From Temnothorax longispinosus (taxonomy: Eukaryota; Arthropoda; Insecta; Hymenoptera; Formicidae), in contig NC_092363.1 in assembly GCF_030848805.1 (NCBI RefSeq), forward strand, positions 19,748,600-19,812,599: 64,000 nt of DNA. The letters are read 5' to 3'. The position numbers and the translations under genes were made by a program. Under the pieces are notes generated by a model. The model searched no databases. It was not told the DNA's origin and saw only the letters and a list, made by a program, of their open reading frames with translations. This document shows positions 15,042 through 26,115 of the stretch, piece by piece. The number at the start of each line of letters is the position of its first letter. Position 1 is the stretch's first letter.

Positions 15042-15044
<3 letters not shown>

Positions 15045-15091
<47 letters not shown>
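15045..15091. repeat. (AT)n microsatellite after a CG run
   Basis: A 47-bp alternating AT tract directly preceded by alternating GC (15030-15041). Both halves alternate purine and pyrimidine. Length is likely to vary between individuals. Confidence 0.95.
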
Positions 15092-15093
<2 letters not shown>

Positions 15094-18000
15094 ACGAAAA
15101 CCCTCTATTATCGCGGTAATTCTTCCGCGATAGTTTTCGCCTTAATTACGAATTTAGCGAGATTGAAACGCACGGTTCTTTAACGCTGTCGCGTAAACTC
15201 CTGCTAGAATTGTTTTCTTACACGTACACGATCTCTCTCGCGTTATCTCCGCGCGCGCGCGTAATGTGATTTCCGTGATTTCTCGACTACATAAATAAAA
15301 CGATGTTGAGTGCGTTGGGTATAAACCTGAGGTAACGATAATGTTGTTTCGGTTAAGTTGCACTGTAGTTTCGGGCGACATGCGCAGTAACGATGGAAAA
15401 TTAAAGTTGCAATTCGCGATTGCAACCGATTCGCAGAATCCGTTTCTCGTCGGTGAAAAAAAAACCCAGTGCAAGCCGCATTTTCGACATCATCGTTTAC
15501 GATTTCACGACTGCATCTACGAAAATATCGCGAACTGTTGCACGGCCATTTAACGATCGCGTACGGTCAATTCCATTTTTCAGTTGTCTAACAAAATGAA
15601 AAAACAAAAAAGAAAAATCGTTCGGTATATACGCTTCGCCAATTTTGACGAGTACTACATCGTTCCGAAAAAGAGATAGATGTTTTTTTTTCTGTAACTA
15701 TTTGTAGAGTCAGGAAAGATACGTCAAGTTTATTTAAGCTCTTTGATTCCGGATACATTCGAAACAACTAGAAAAATATAACCAATCACTTCAAAATTTA
15801 TTTACAGTACATTGAAAAAAATATTTCTCTCTGCTTTTGCTTTTTGAATATTAAAATCTTTGTACGTTTTACGGTTGGACTCACAATTAATCGTTGAAGA
15901 AAACTCTGTTTGTACAATATGCTATTTTCGTGTGTAATATGTAAATTGTTCCCAACAGGACGAATAGGATGCTAGAAGCTATTTGAAATGAAACTTGCGG
16001 AACTTGAAGTCTCTTGAGAATTTCAGATCTCGGCTTATATTAATTGCGAGACCAATCAAGCTATACATATATACACACTTAATTTATTTATATATGCCTT
16101 AAGGTCAGGAACGAATCAATTATGAGTTTAAAGATTTTACATAGCGCATACTTGGTAACAAAAGATTTTTGTTACCAAGTATGCATTTTAGAAACTTGGT
16201 AACAAAAATCTTTTGTTACCAAGTATGCATTTTAGAAACAATATCCGAAATGATATTATAAATCACAGAACTAATTGGATTTTACATATTTATTGAATAC
16301 TGAATATATGATATAAATGTAATATCGTTTTTCTCCAAATAAAATAGAATATTTTTTTTATTGTGATTTATTGATATGAAGGCAATTGTAAATATTTCTG
16401 ATGCTTCTTAATTTCTGCTGTTATTCTTAATTTTATTTTACATAAGGTAAGTTGGGGGAAGAGATGTCAGCACGTTGAAGATGCAATTTTATTAATGTAT
16501 CGTTCATTATCCGAAAGGTATAGTAATACTTGTTAACGTGAAATTGTTCACACAATGAGCGATGTATGCAATTTTTCAGTTTTATCGTGTTAAATTCGAA
16601 AAATCTGCGAAGATTTATTTAAACGAAGTGATGAGTAGGGCTCTTATATCTTATAATATTGTACTCTTGTTTGTTAAAATTTTTATTAAGTATGGGTGCG
16701 AGATGCCAGTTTTGCACAGGTAAACATATAATGATATAAAATAACAACATTTTACGGTAACTTTTAGGACGATTATTTTCAGCAGTGTTATATGTAAACG
16801 CTTAAATATCATCTTGCAAAAATTTCGAAGCGTTTGTCATTATTCGTTTGTTCATATTTTTATAATATTTCTTGACTATGGCATTTTCCTCCGACTTGTT
16901 TTATATGTGTGTAAAATAAAATTATCTCTCTCAATACAATTCTGAGAAATATACATATAAACTTGAATTTTATTTGCTGCAAAAAAATTTTATATAATTT
17001 TTGTTTCTGTAAAGATAATTTTCTCACACATTTTAAGTGCAGACATTAGAAATTATCGTAACGTAATTTGTAGAATTAACGAAATTTACATACAAAATTT
17101 GGGGATGTGAAATTTCGTGTGTGAAACTATAATACGATTTACATTCGGCAATTTCTGCGACAGATTGCGGCAGAAAGTTCAAAGCTTTTCCATATTAATA
17201 ATTTTTTTTTAAAAAACGTGTCTGCGCGACATTAATTATGATTCAGCCTTTTTATGGTTAATATTACTGCATATTCCGTGTCGGTATCAAACGACTTTTT
17301 GTCGTGAAATTTTGCGAAGTGTTTAAGGGATCGTGTTTCAAGAAAAAAGAAAAGATTTTAATCTTGAATGTCGATGCAATTAAAATTAGCCGTGTGTAAA
17401 TTATTAGGTTCTTTGCAGAATCTTCAAAGGTGTTTGAGGCAGCAGCAAGCAGCAGGCGTTATACACTCGTATAACAGCTTTCGTTTGATCATAGAGCCTG
17501 CGTTGTTACTGCCAATGAAACCCGCCCTGCAGCCTTCTTTGCGCGACCTAATCTTTATTCTGCGTCGAAGTTTTCGTAATTCTTATCGTAGTTGCCTTCC
17601 ATTTTTCTTGACGACAAAAATTTAGACTATACGGAGGATCCGGAAAAAGGACGCTTTTAAGAGTATCTAGCGAAGTTTGCCTTTTAAAAGGAACGTTCTA
17701 CTTTATGTTTTCTTAAGTTGGTTGTAGACCGAGGGAAAAATCATTCTTCGTAAAATTGATTATGCATTAAGGATGGTCACAAGAACGTGGGTTTCTTGAA
17801 TTTTTTTCTGCATGGAATATGTTATGAAAAGTTGTCCTTGATTAAATTAAAAAATAGATTCTTACATTATATCGAAAGGTATTACAAAGATTATAAGAAG
17901 TTTTTATGGATCAAAAAAATTGTTTTTCTAATGTAATGTTGTAGTCAGAAAATGTGAAAAAAAGATTTATTTTTATTATACATGTGTACGTATCTCAGTA

Positions 18001-21000
18001 TCTTTGTCGTATTAAAATCTTTATTTCAAAGAATCAGTATAGTGTGATTATCGAAATCATTATTAAAGTGTTTTATTTAATTTGTATAAGAAGATAAGCA
18101 GCAGAATCTTTTGACGATTTTCTTCCTTTCATTTCCTCGCCTCTCCTTTTCACTTTTTAACAATTCTTTTTAATGCTACCCCGCTTTGCTAATGTCTTCT
18201 CTGCTATTATACTCACGCACTTAACAATCGTATTTCGCATAAGCGTACTGGTGTAATCCATTTGTGTGCTGTGAATTTTTAAGCTGGAAATTTTACTGCA
18301 GCGTTTTTGTGGTCGCAAAGGGTCGTTGCCATTTAACATCATCTTATAGCAAGGATTCCACCGTGAAATATAAAATTTGAATGTCGCTGGGACTTTGTCA
18401 GTCTCCGTGCGCGGTAATATTGATAATTGGGTTACCGCTATTATAGCTGTAATCTGGTTCGCTGCATTCGTAATACTCCCAAGCCTCGATAAAGCTATTT
18501 AAATAGAATTTTATATATCGTCATTGTGTAGATATCTGGATGTCGAGGAAATACATTTACGCATCGAGGGATTATGCGATTGTTAATATGACTGTGTACG
18601 AGCATTGCGTTTTACGTAATCGTCGGCTTAACCGATAAAACATTTAAATCTCTAAATGTTTTAGTTACTTTGAAATTGCTTGCATAACAGGATTTATCTT
18701 CTAATTAATATCGAAATAAAAGAAGTCTATAGTATAATGAAATATAAAAGAAACCTTTGAAGACTGACCATACTATTCATACTACTTATAATCTGTTTCG
18801 ATTATATACGAGTGCATTTCTTTTTGTATTAATTTGGTTATTTAAAATTCGATATTGTTATTAAATATTTGCCAATTGTTGCGTTTATTAATTAAAAATA
18901 TATTTCTACATATTTTGATTCGCTTGCAAAATATAATCGCAAGTTATTAATTGTATAGGAATGTTCAATGATTGCGGTTGATGCGATGAAATTAATGAAC
19001 TCCATTTAATAAATTGCGAAATTTATAAAATGATTTTATTAGCTTGGGGAATTGAGTATTCTTTTATTTTGCGCTGATTGTAAATTGTTTTCGAATTGAT
19101 CCAGTCGCGGTCAACGTCAACAATCGCCATTAGAATGACGTTTGTGTCGCATGAAGTATTATTAATCAAACTTTGTGATAGAGTTAAAAATGTAAAAATT
19201 ACTTTTATGCCGTTCAGCTGAGATATGCAAACGCGAGCTCGTCACGTCCAAAAATGCATAGAAATATTGTGATCATGCCGCGCAATTCCTATTCCGCCGA
19301 ATATATTTCAACTATATTCTCGTCTCGTCCGACACGAGTTTCGAGACCATTTCTCACGAAAAACCCATCAGACTTTCACGATGCCCGGATTAACGACATG
19401 CGGCAAGAATCAGCGGAAGTGCGAGTCGACAGATAAAACATTCGCGAATAGTGCGCCCCGCGTATTTTCGCGCTGCGGGCTGTCGGCGTCGCCGTCGTAG
19501 GGTCTGAATTTTCCATGAATTAGCTGGAATAGTGTAGCTGCAGGAGAATTTCTGCTTCTTCGTGTACCGGTTTAAGTTCCGGGTGGGTTAGTTCAACGCG
19601 AAACGTCTTTGGTAAGGGTGCTGGATAAACGGGCAGATAGATAGGAGTTTTATTCAGAATCTTCGAGCGTTCTCAGGATTACACGAAGAGTCGGGGAAAA
19701 AGTACGGATAAACTCTGTAACCGCTCGGGCGAAACTATAAAATATTCTTGAAGATTACTTTACTCATATGATTCATTGTGTGTTATTTGCATGAATCACA
19801 GGAGGAAAGAGAGTTTTATCAGTGGGTTCAGTGACTCCGATCATATCCTATTTCGATCCGATCGATTGTTTTTTCGAAAATCTGTTATCGCGTTGGCTTG
19901 TGACATTTTATGGATCATGTTGAAACGATTCAACTTATCCATTATCGAGTCCATTAACAGAGAATAGCTATGGGAATGGGAGAAACCGCAACCGCACGGA
20001 GGGTTTCGTTTGCCGCAGTTCGGAGAAACCTCCATTTTCGGTAAACCTATTGCTTCCGGCAATATCGTTGTCGAGCTTTAAACGAAATCGTTTAACCTTA
20101 AAACCTTAAAACTTGCTTGACACGCGACTCTACTTAAGACGCTGCACATATTGCGCTGCACATTTGCGCGATATAAAATAAATATAAACTTTGCTTATAG
20201 ATTTCTTCAGAATTTCTTGATTGCTTTAAGTCTCTGCTACAATCTTTTCTATATTAAATTTACTTATATCAAATATACTTATGTTAGTATTTGTGAAAGA
20301 TGCTAAAGACTTGAAATTATTATGAAATGCTTAATGTCAAGTGATCTAGGAAACATAATTATTTCTTTATTATTGCTTTCGCTATTTTAAGATTAATTCC
20401 TATTGTACCTACCATTTTTTTTCTTCTTGTAAGATATATACATAATTAGCAAATGGAAAAATATGTTATTCGTTTCTTTCGTAGAGCTCTTTCTCCATCG
20501 AGAAATGAACAATTATGATCATTTAACTGATATTAAGATTGAGGGTTTGCTCGGGGTTCCTGCTCGCTTTTGCTGATTGGAAAGAAATAATGATAAGAAA
20601 AGTAGTATATTTGAAGGAGACATAAGCTTTCTATGCTATTTTTGTCTTATTGTTCGTTTAGATAAGTGAAGATAGTTGAAGAGAAGTGCCTATAATTGTT
20701 TTCTCTTAATGTTTGTACTTTTAATGATTAGGATACTCTTAACTGAATACGCATCAAATTGGCATATTCAACGGATGTATCTTTAAATGGATATATTAGT
20801 TATTTCGTATTTTTTATTTGGTATTTTTAAAGTTCTACGAATGATTTCTTTTGCACTAAAAGACAATAAAAAAATACATTATAAATTAATTTTATAATAT
20901 AGATATCTAATTATAAAATAAATAACAACAAAATGTGTTAATTTATAATCGGACCGTATATTGCATAATTTCAATACAGTTTTAAATATTTTTGTATTTT

Positions 21001-21429
21001 TAATAAACAATTGTAATATGTCGGCCATTTCGCGACGCCAAATATTTCTTAGATGAAAAATCAACAATGGTAACTTTATCAGGCTTTTGCGCGGTAAAAA
21101 CTATTGTGCTAGAGGATTAAAGAGATATATGGCATAATAGGAAGGGGAGAAAAAGAGAAAGAGAGAACGAGGAAGAGAGAAAAAAAGAGAAACCAGACGG
21201 CATCATCCCGAATATAATTTCAGTTTACGTATCGGGGGGAGGGGGGAGCTAGGGGGAACGCAGAACGACTCTGCGTAAATACAAACTGCAATGTTGACCT
21301 GCCTTTTCTGAGACTCGAATCCTGTTACGTACGACCCACGGCGATGTTTCATTTCGCAATTGTGACGATGTCGCCGATCCGATTACATCGCTCGCGCGTG
21401 ATATATATATCGGGCCTGTTTGTTCGCAG
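15092..21429. other. DNA upstream of the phosphatase exon; earlier exons not identified
   Basis: The upstream exon of the alkaline phosphatase must end on the first base of a codon and should carry a signal peptide. I could not identify it here. The short open frames at 15154-15553, 17368-17625, 18157-18342 and 19254-19436 show no family similarity. A purine tract (21139-21192) and a G-run cluster (21234-21256) lie just before the exon. Confidence 0.5.
16146..16239. repeat. Tandem pair of hairpins with flipped centres
   Basis: The first hairpin (16146-16184) has 18-bp arms, GCATACTTGGTAACAAAA and its complement, around the loop GAT. A second copy (16194-16224) uses the same arm core around the loop ATC. 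A 29-bp direct repeat (16167-16195 and 16211-16239) links them. The central segment of the second copy is the exact reverse complement of the first, so one hairpin appears inverted relative to the other. Confidence 0.75.
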
Positions 21430-21677
21430 AGCGGGAAGTCTGGTATGAAGCGGCGACGCGGGCGATCGAGACGCGGATCAGGGAGGCAGCGAGCAGCAGC
21501 GTCAGCGGCACGACGCCGCCGGCCGGGGTGGCGCGCGGCGTCGTCCTCTTCGTCGGCGACGGCATGGGGATGAGCACCCTCACGGCGGCGCGGATCCTCG
21601 CGGGTCAGCGGCACGGGAATCCGGGTGAGGAGACGCAGCTCGCGTGGGAGAGCTTCCCGGCGGTGGCGTTGGCGCGG
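21430..21677 (+). CDS. Alkaline phosphatase, internal exon (partial gene)
   Basis: One exon of a metal-dependent alkaline phosphatase, a phosphomonoesterase that in insects is usually secreted or GPI-anchored on gut or tubule membranes (family knowledge). Seen directly: the acceptor TTGTTCGCAG ends at 21429, the first two exon bases finish a split codon, 82 full codons follow, and a GTGAGT donor begins at 21678 after a complete codon (phase 0). The residues open with REVWYEAATRAIETRI, matching the helix before the family's first strand. The core strand VVLFVGDGMGMSTLTAARI is at residues 37-55. Its Asp43 (codon 21558-21560) corresponds to the Zn/Mg ligand Asp51 of the E. coli enzyme. The exon ends WESFPAVALAR, where relatives continue into a TYN-like segment and then the DSA phosphoserine motif. 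That motif, the other metal ligands and the signal peptide are absent here and must lie on other exons. The exon is far richer in GC than its surroundings. The family call is firm; the paralogue is not resolvable. Confidence 0.9.
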
Positions 21678-21732
21678 GTGAGTACGAGAAAGCGCAGATT
21701 GTTTTTTCGTTTTTTTTCTTTTCTCGGAAACG

Positions 21733-21866
21733 CGCCACGTAAAACCGTTGCTTTACGTGCATCAAATTTGTTGCGGTAAACTGTCCGTGGTCGAAGCACG
21801 CAAATCGTTAAATTGGCGCACGTAAGACCGACGATTTACGTGTTGCGCCGAGTTTGCTGTAAATTG
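21733..21866 (+). repeat. Diverged tandem duplication, about 83-bp period
   Basis: Two copies of about 51 bp (21733-21783 and 21815-21866) share the order GC-CACGTAA-ACCG-TTTACGTG-TTG-GTAAA. They match at roughly three quarters of positions by eye. They lie within 60-190 bp after the alkaline phosphatase donor, so they sit at the start of its intron. No function can be assigned. Confidence 0.45.
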
Positions 21867-22510
21867 AAAATTGAAAAATGTCTTCGAACAAACGAAAACA
21901 GCGTTTTGTATAACACGAGTGTTATACTTCTTAAAACATAAATTTCCGGTATGCGCAGCGGCCTAAAGTTTTGCTCTCAGGGCAAATTCTATTTTAGTAA
22001 ATATAATAAAATACTCCGATTATCTCGGACACTGGTTATTTAAACGTCGATTATCTTTGATCGCGATGGTCGAACATGTATATATATGAACAGAAATCTT
22101 AATTTACATCAAAGCTGCATATTTTGATTATATTTATTTTATTTATATTCTCCTGTTATATATTCTCTCTTAATATTTCGCGCTTGTTTTCCTTTTTTTT
22201 GAGAATGTATGTAAATAATCGATAGCACGTATATTACTTCAACCCGTTCGGATATTTGGCGTCTTATTGTATAACCCCTCCTGTTAACTTAGTGAATTCC
22301 TTGGTAAAGTTGAATTTTTTTTTGGTAAAAATAGGATCGAATATTATTCGCAGAATTCAATTTTTCGCATGAAATAGTTCGATAACTATGCATGAAATAA
22401 AAATTGCTATTGAGATAAAATACATGGAAAATAAAATAAAAAATAAAATATTGTTATTTATCCGCATCACATGGATCAAACTTAGAATTCCAATGATTTT
22501 TAATTAAAAT

Positions 22511-22529
22511 GCTGCTGCTGCTGCTGCTG
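22511..22529 (+). repeat. (GCT)6 trinucleotide repeat
   Basis: Six GCT units plus one base. A coding role is unlikely because stop codons surround it in the frames checked and no exon borders are evident. Confidence 0.8.
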
Positions 22530-23062
22530 TCTCGACATTTTTCTTAATTAGGTAATTTTTATGATCGAAAATGATTACGACACACATAATGCCTACAACA
22601 CCTACGACTTATACTGTGAGAACCATCGCGCATACGTGTTTTTCTTCCGATCATGACGCGGATAACCTGGAGAATTTGCTGATGGCCGTTTAATATGCGC
22701 GAAGAAAAAAATTCAATGTGCTGAATTCACTTCGTTAAGGCAGCGAGATATTTGCATGGAAATTTAATCGAAACGTGTGTACACACACTTGCGCATGGAT
22801 CACAGATCGCTTATTCGTATTTTAATTAAGCTAATGGTTAAACGCTCGTGTCTGATTTACTTTTGTTTATTGTCGCGGACATCTTCTGCACCGCGCACTG
22901 CAAACAAAAGTATTCGCGTATATTAATATCCGCGTCGTATTTAATTTATGTAATTAATGTAAAATCTGTTGGTCTTGTTTTGCCAAACAAGTTTGTTAAA
23001 ACTCGTATCCCTTCGCTTTATTTTTCCATCTCTTGACATGTGTCAAGATTTATTCGTTAACT

Positions 23063-23285
23063 CACTGAAAAAAGGTTTTGGTTATAATAACCAAGGCTTG
23101 ATGAAATAGTTTCAACTAAAGGGTTTAGTGATTATGACAAAATATTTGGTTAATGTTAACCAAATTTGTTAACATTAACCAAATTTGTTAATATTAACCA
23201 AATTATTTCGTCATAATCACTAAACCCTTTAGTTGAAACTATTTCACTAAGCCTTGGTTATTATAACTAAAACCTTTTTTCAGTG
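23063..23285. mobile_element. 223-bp near-perfect palindromic MITE
   Basis: The element starts CACTGAAAAAAGG and ends CCTTTTTTCAGTG. The two arms, about 105 bp each, are complementary almost throughout and contain GGTTATAATAACCAAGGCTT and its partner. The centre is a short run of TTGGTTAA/TTAACCAA blocks, so there is almost no loop. It lies about 1.4 kb past the alkaline phosphatase donor, probably inside that gene's intron. No ORF is present. Both sides are bordered by CT rather than a TA duplication, so the superfamily is uncertain. The high arm identity suggests recent insertion or hairpin-based gene conversion. Confidence 0.7.
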
Positions 23286-24425
23286 CTCTCTTTCGATTTT
23301 TCCTTGATTTTCTTCGGTGAGTACAACAGATTAAAAAAAAATTTTTGCCGAAGGCCCTTCGGGATTAAGGAAACCATGCACTCGGTACTGCTTGAAGATT
23401 TATTTATCATTGGCACTCTCCTTTGTCATTATAACAGAACTGAAGATTTATAACAGCTTTTCTATCTGTCATTTTTCATAATATTAATTTATTATAGCTC
23501 CATAAAGCTTGAGAATAAATATTCTTTTTAATAAAAAGAAGTGGTAATAATCGACGCTAACTGGCTATATAAAATTCTTTAATTATCTCACGACGTTTCG
23601 ACCGTCACTTTCGTCATTCTTTTTAATCTCCGGCACTTCCTTTGCTCTCGCCACTATAAAGAATAAAAAAATAAAGAAGAAATATTGTCGCGTATCGAAT
23701 TTGTTAAACGTATTTATTATTCTAGATATATTTATGATACTCAGAAACCGTAATTAGAATATGAAGAAAAACTGTTTATTTATGAGATATTTATGCAAAC
23801 AGAAATGTAATATGCTATCTCGCTATTATTTTACTGTGTTATTTCCATTTAGGAAAATCTATAGGAAAATACACAAACGGATATATAATCTTTTTCGAGA
23901 TTTCAAAAATATATTTTTTTAAATTTACCATATCTAAATGTAAATTAAATAAGCTGATTTATCTTACGCTTACGATTTATTTAGCATTTTTAATAATAAA
24001 GTAGAATGTTATTTAAGCTAATTCAATCTCAAGAATTTAAATAAGTAATGAAATTTTATTATAAGATAAGATAAAAACTTTTTTTATTATAATCTAATCT
24101 GAACTAAATTTTTCAAGAATTTAATTCAGGATTTATTCATTAAGATGCTCTGCTTTAAAGATTAAATGCATTCCCTAAGAAGTTTTTATTAAAAGAGATC
24201 AACTTTAAATCTCGTAGCATCTACAGATTATTCGGCTAAAAAAGTAATGTTAATACGGCTGTATAAATAAACACGTATTATTATAATATAAATATGGATT
24301 ATATGTGTTACAAAAAACGAAATTTTTCGAAACGGAAGAGATCAAGTACATAGAATATTTTAAAAATAATGTATGTGTTTGAGAATTATCATTATTAAAT
24401 AAACTAAGTAAGGCTCTGTAATGTA

Positions 24426-24537
24426 AAAGAAAAAACCTTAAACGGGCAATAAGACGTTAATTTTGACTTGTGAGAATAAAGTTTAGCGGTTTTACGTCAC
24501 GCTTGTGCTCTTATTGCCCGTTTAAGGTTTTTTCTTT
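24426..24537. mobile_element. 112-bp MITE with perfect 29-bp terminal repeats
   Basis: The left arm (24426-24454) contains ACCTTAAACGGGCAATAAGA and the right arm (24509-24537) is its exact complement over 29 bp. TA flanks both ends (24424-24425 and 24538-24539). The 54-bp interior has no ORF. Size, perfect inverted ends and TA borders fit a Tc1/mariner-type non-autonomous element. Perfect repeats imply little divergence since insertion. Confidence 0.7.
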
Positions 24538-25939
24538 TATCATTATTAATTATAATTATCAAACTTATAAACGCGTATTTTTTGGCATTATCGTTAAAAA
24601 ACTTTCATGACTTTTAGTCAACCATTTTTTTCTTATTTTAGAGAAAATCTAAAGTTTTAAAATTGTCTTAAGAAAAAAATAATCATACGTATAATAATAA
24701 TATGTATGATAACTATTCTAACACGTTATTATATTAATAAGAGTTTTCTTGTTAAATATCGTACGATGTACATGGCGTAGTTTCGCAAAAAGCATGCCCA
24801 AGATCAAGGTACACTTTCTAAACTCGAAATTATACATGACGTGCTACAAGCGATTTGTTGTCGGAATTTGTTTTCCGTAAGGGGATTCAAACATCCATCA
24901 CGAATGATATCAGTGTTTGCGCACAAATGTAAGATCGTATATATGTATTATCCCCTCACGTGTTCGTCGTGTATCGTTCTGTTTCCCATATCGAATTCTT
25001 TCGTACTTTTCACTCCGAGAGTGGCGCATTCCGAAGCCATCGAGAAGCCATAGAACATGAAACTTCTTCAGTGAAGTCTCGGAGGATTTTAACACTCCAA
25101 CTCCGTATTGATTGCGGGTTTACTTATTACCCGGGTTGATATAATCTTGCCTTCTGTTTTCTTAAACCGAAGTTGAAAGCGAACGAGTTTGAAGTCGAAG
25201 TAAAGCTTTTGAATTTATACGACTTCCGGAGACTGTAAGATGCGCACACATGACGTTCAAACTTTACTGAAAAATTTCTTTTATAATTTAACTGGGTCAT
25301 CTCTCCACTTCCTTACGGCGAAAAGTGCCGCGAGACGTTATATAAACTTTTAACTTTCGTGCGCCTCTTAAAATTTATGTCGATTTAACAATATAAGCTA
25401 ATTTGTACAAACATCGATTTTGCCGTTGCATTCTCTGTCGATCGTGAGGAGTAAATATTATCTCTGCGAATTGAAGCGCGTTCGCGGTCCCACGACGTGC
25501 ACAACCTTTTCTTTACCTCGTAATTTTTCTTGTTCTTTGTCAAGTAATATTATTGTTTCTCGTTCCTCTCTCTTGTCGTCTCTAGCACTCTTGTTCCTCG
25601 GTGACGCACCTGGGAAACGTTGTTGGTCGGGAACAAAGTTTCTCGAATAGTCCCCTGGGAACTTCCTTGAAGGACTAGACTGGTGTTGATAGGGGACTTG
25701 TTTATTTTCGTGCAGATGTAAGCCGGATAGCGTTTATAACAGTGAACGAAAACAAAGTACAAGCTGCATACGTAAATACAGTTGGGCCATATTTAGGTAG
25801 TTGAGGTAGTAAGCGATCAACCGCTATGCCTGAATTTGTATAGCGTTATATAGGATCTTTAGGTTTTAATTACAAATTCGATGAATTGATGAGGCGACAT
25901 TTACAGAGCAAATATTGTTAATTTTCTTTATAAACATGC

Positions 25940-26115
25940 CAAAACAATATGGTTGACCAGCGTAATTTCTCCAATCTCCAAGATCACCAGATCTCACATT
26001 ACTAGAGTTTTATATTTTTTTATTGTAACTTTTTAATAAAATTTGGATCTATGTTTAAAATTTTTTTCTTAATTTTACACATAAAACAAACTAACGTAGT
26101 TTGGCCATTAAAAAA
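25940..26115 (+). pseudogene. Decayed mariner/Tc-like transposase remnant
   Basis: At about 25985-26030 the plus strand reads SPDLTLLEFYIFLL, close to the conserved SPDLTPLDFFLW segment near the C-terminal part of the DD(D/E) catalytic domain in mariner/Tc-like transposases (family knowledge). The sequence before it looks like a degraded GG-P-I-W-PP-R region but is broken by frame changes, and no long ORF remains. About 100 bp downstream, at 26100-26112, the sequence GACATCCTGTAT resembles the end of a terminal repeat whose complement begins ATACAGGATGTC, a common start for insect DNA transposons. Together these suggest the 3' end of an old copy. No matching left end was found. The catalytic residues needed for activity are not all present, so the copy is inert. 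Confidence 0.45.

Larger units (their letters stand above)
9087..15044. other. Stretch without recognised genes
   Basis: Mostly AT-rich. A GC/CpG-richer block at 13600-14210 stays open in overlapping frames on both strands, as expected from base composition, with no family motif. TA-rich hairpin-prone sequence lies at 14450-14540. Confidence 0.55.

Noticed and set aside
16146..16239. Regularly repeated palindromes considered as a CRISPR array
   Set aside because: Only two units, no spacers of constant length, and a eukaryotic context.
21313..21326. GACTCGAATCC, resembling a tRNA T-loop
   Set aside because: No matching A box or cloverleaf upstream.
25802..25811. TGAGGTAGTA, identical to the first ten bases of the let-7 microRNA
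   Set aside because: The following bases do not match let-7, which is almost invariant in animals, and no complementary arm is present.
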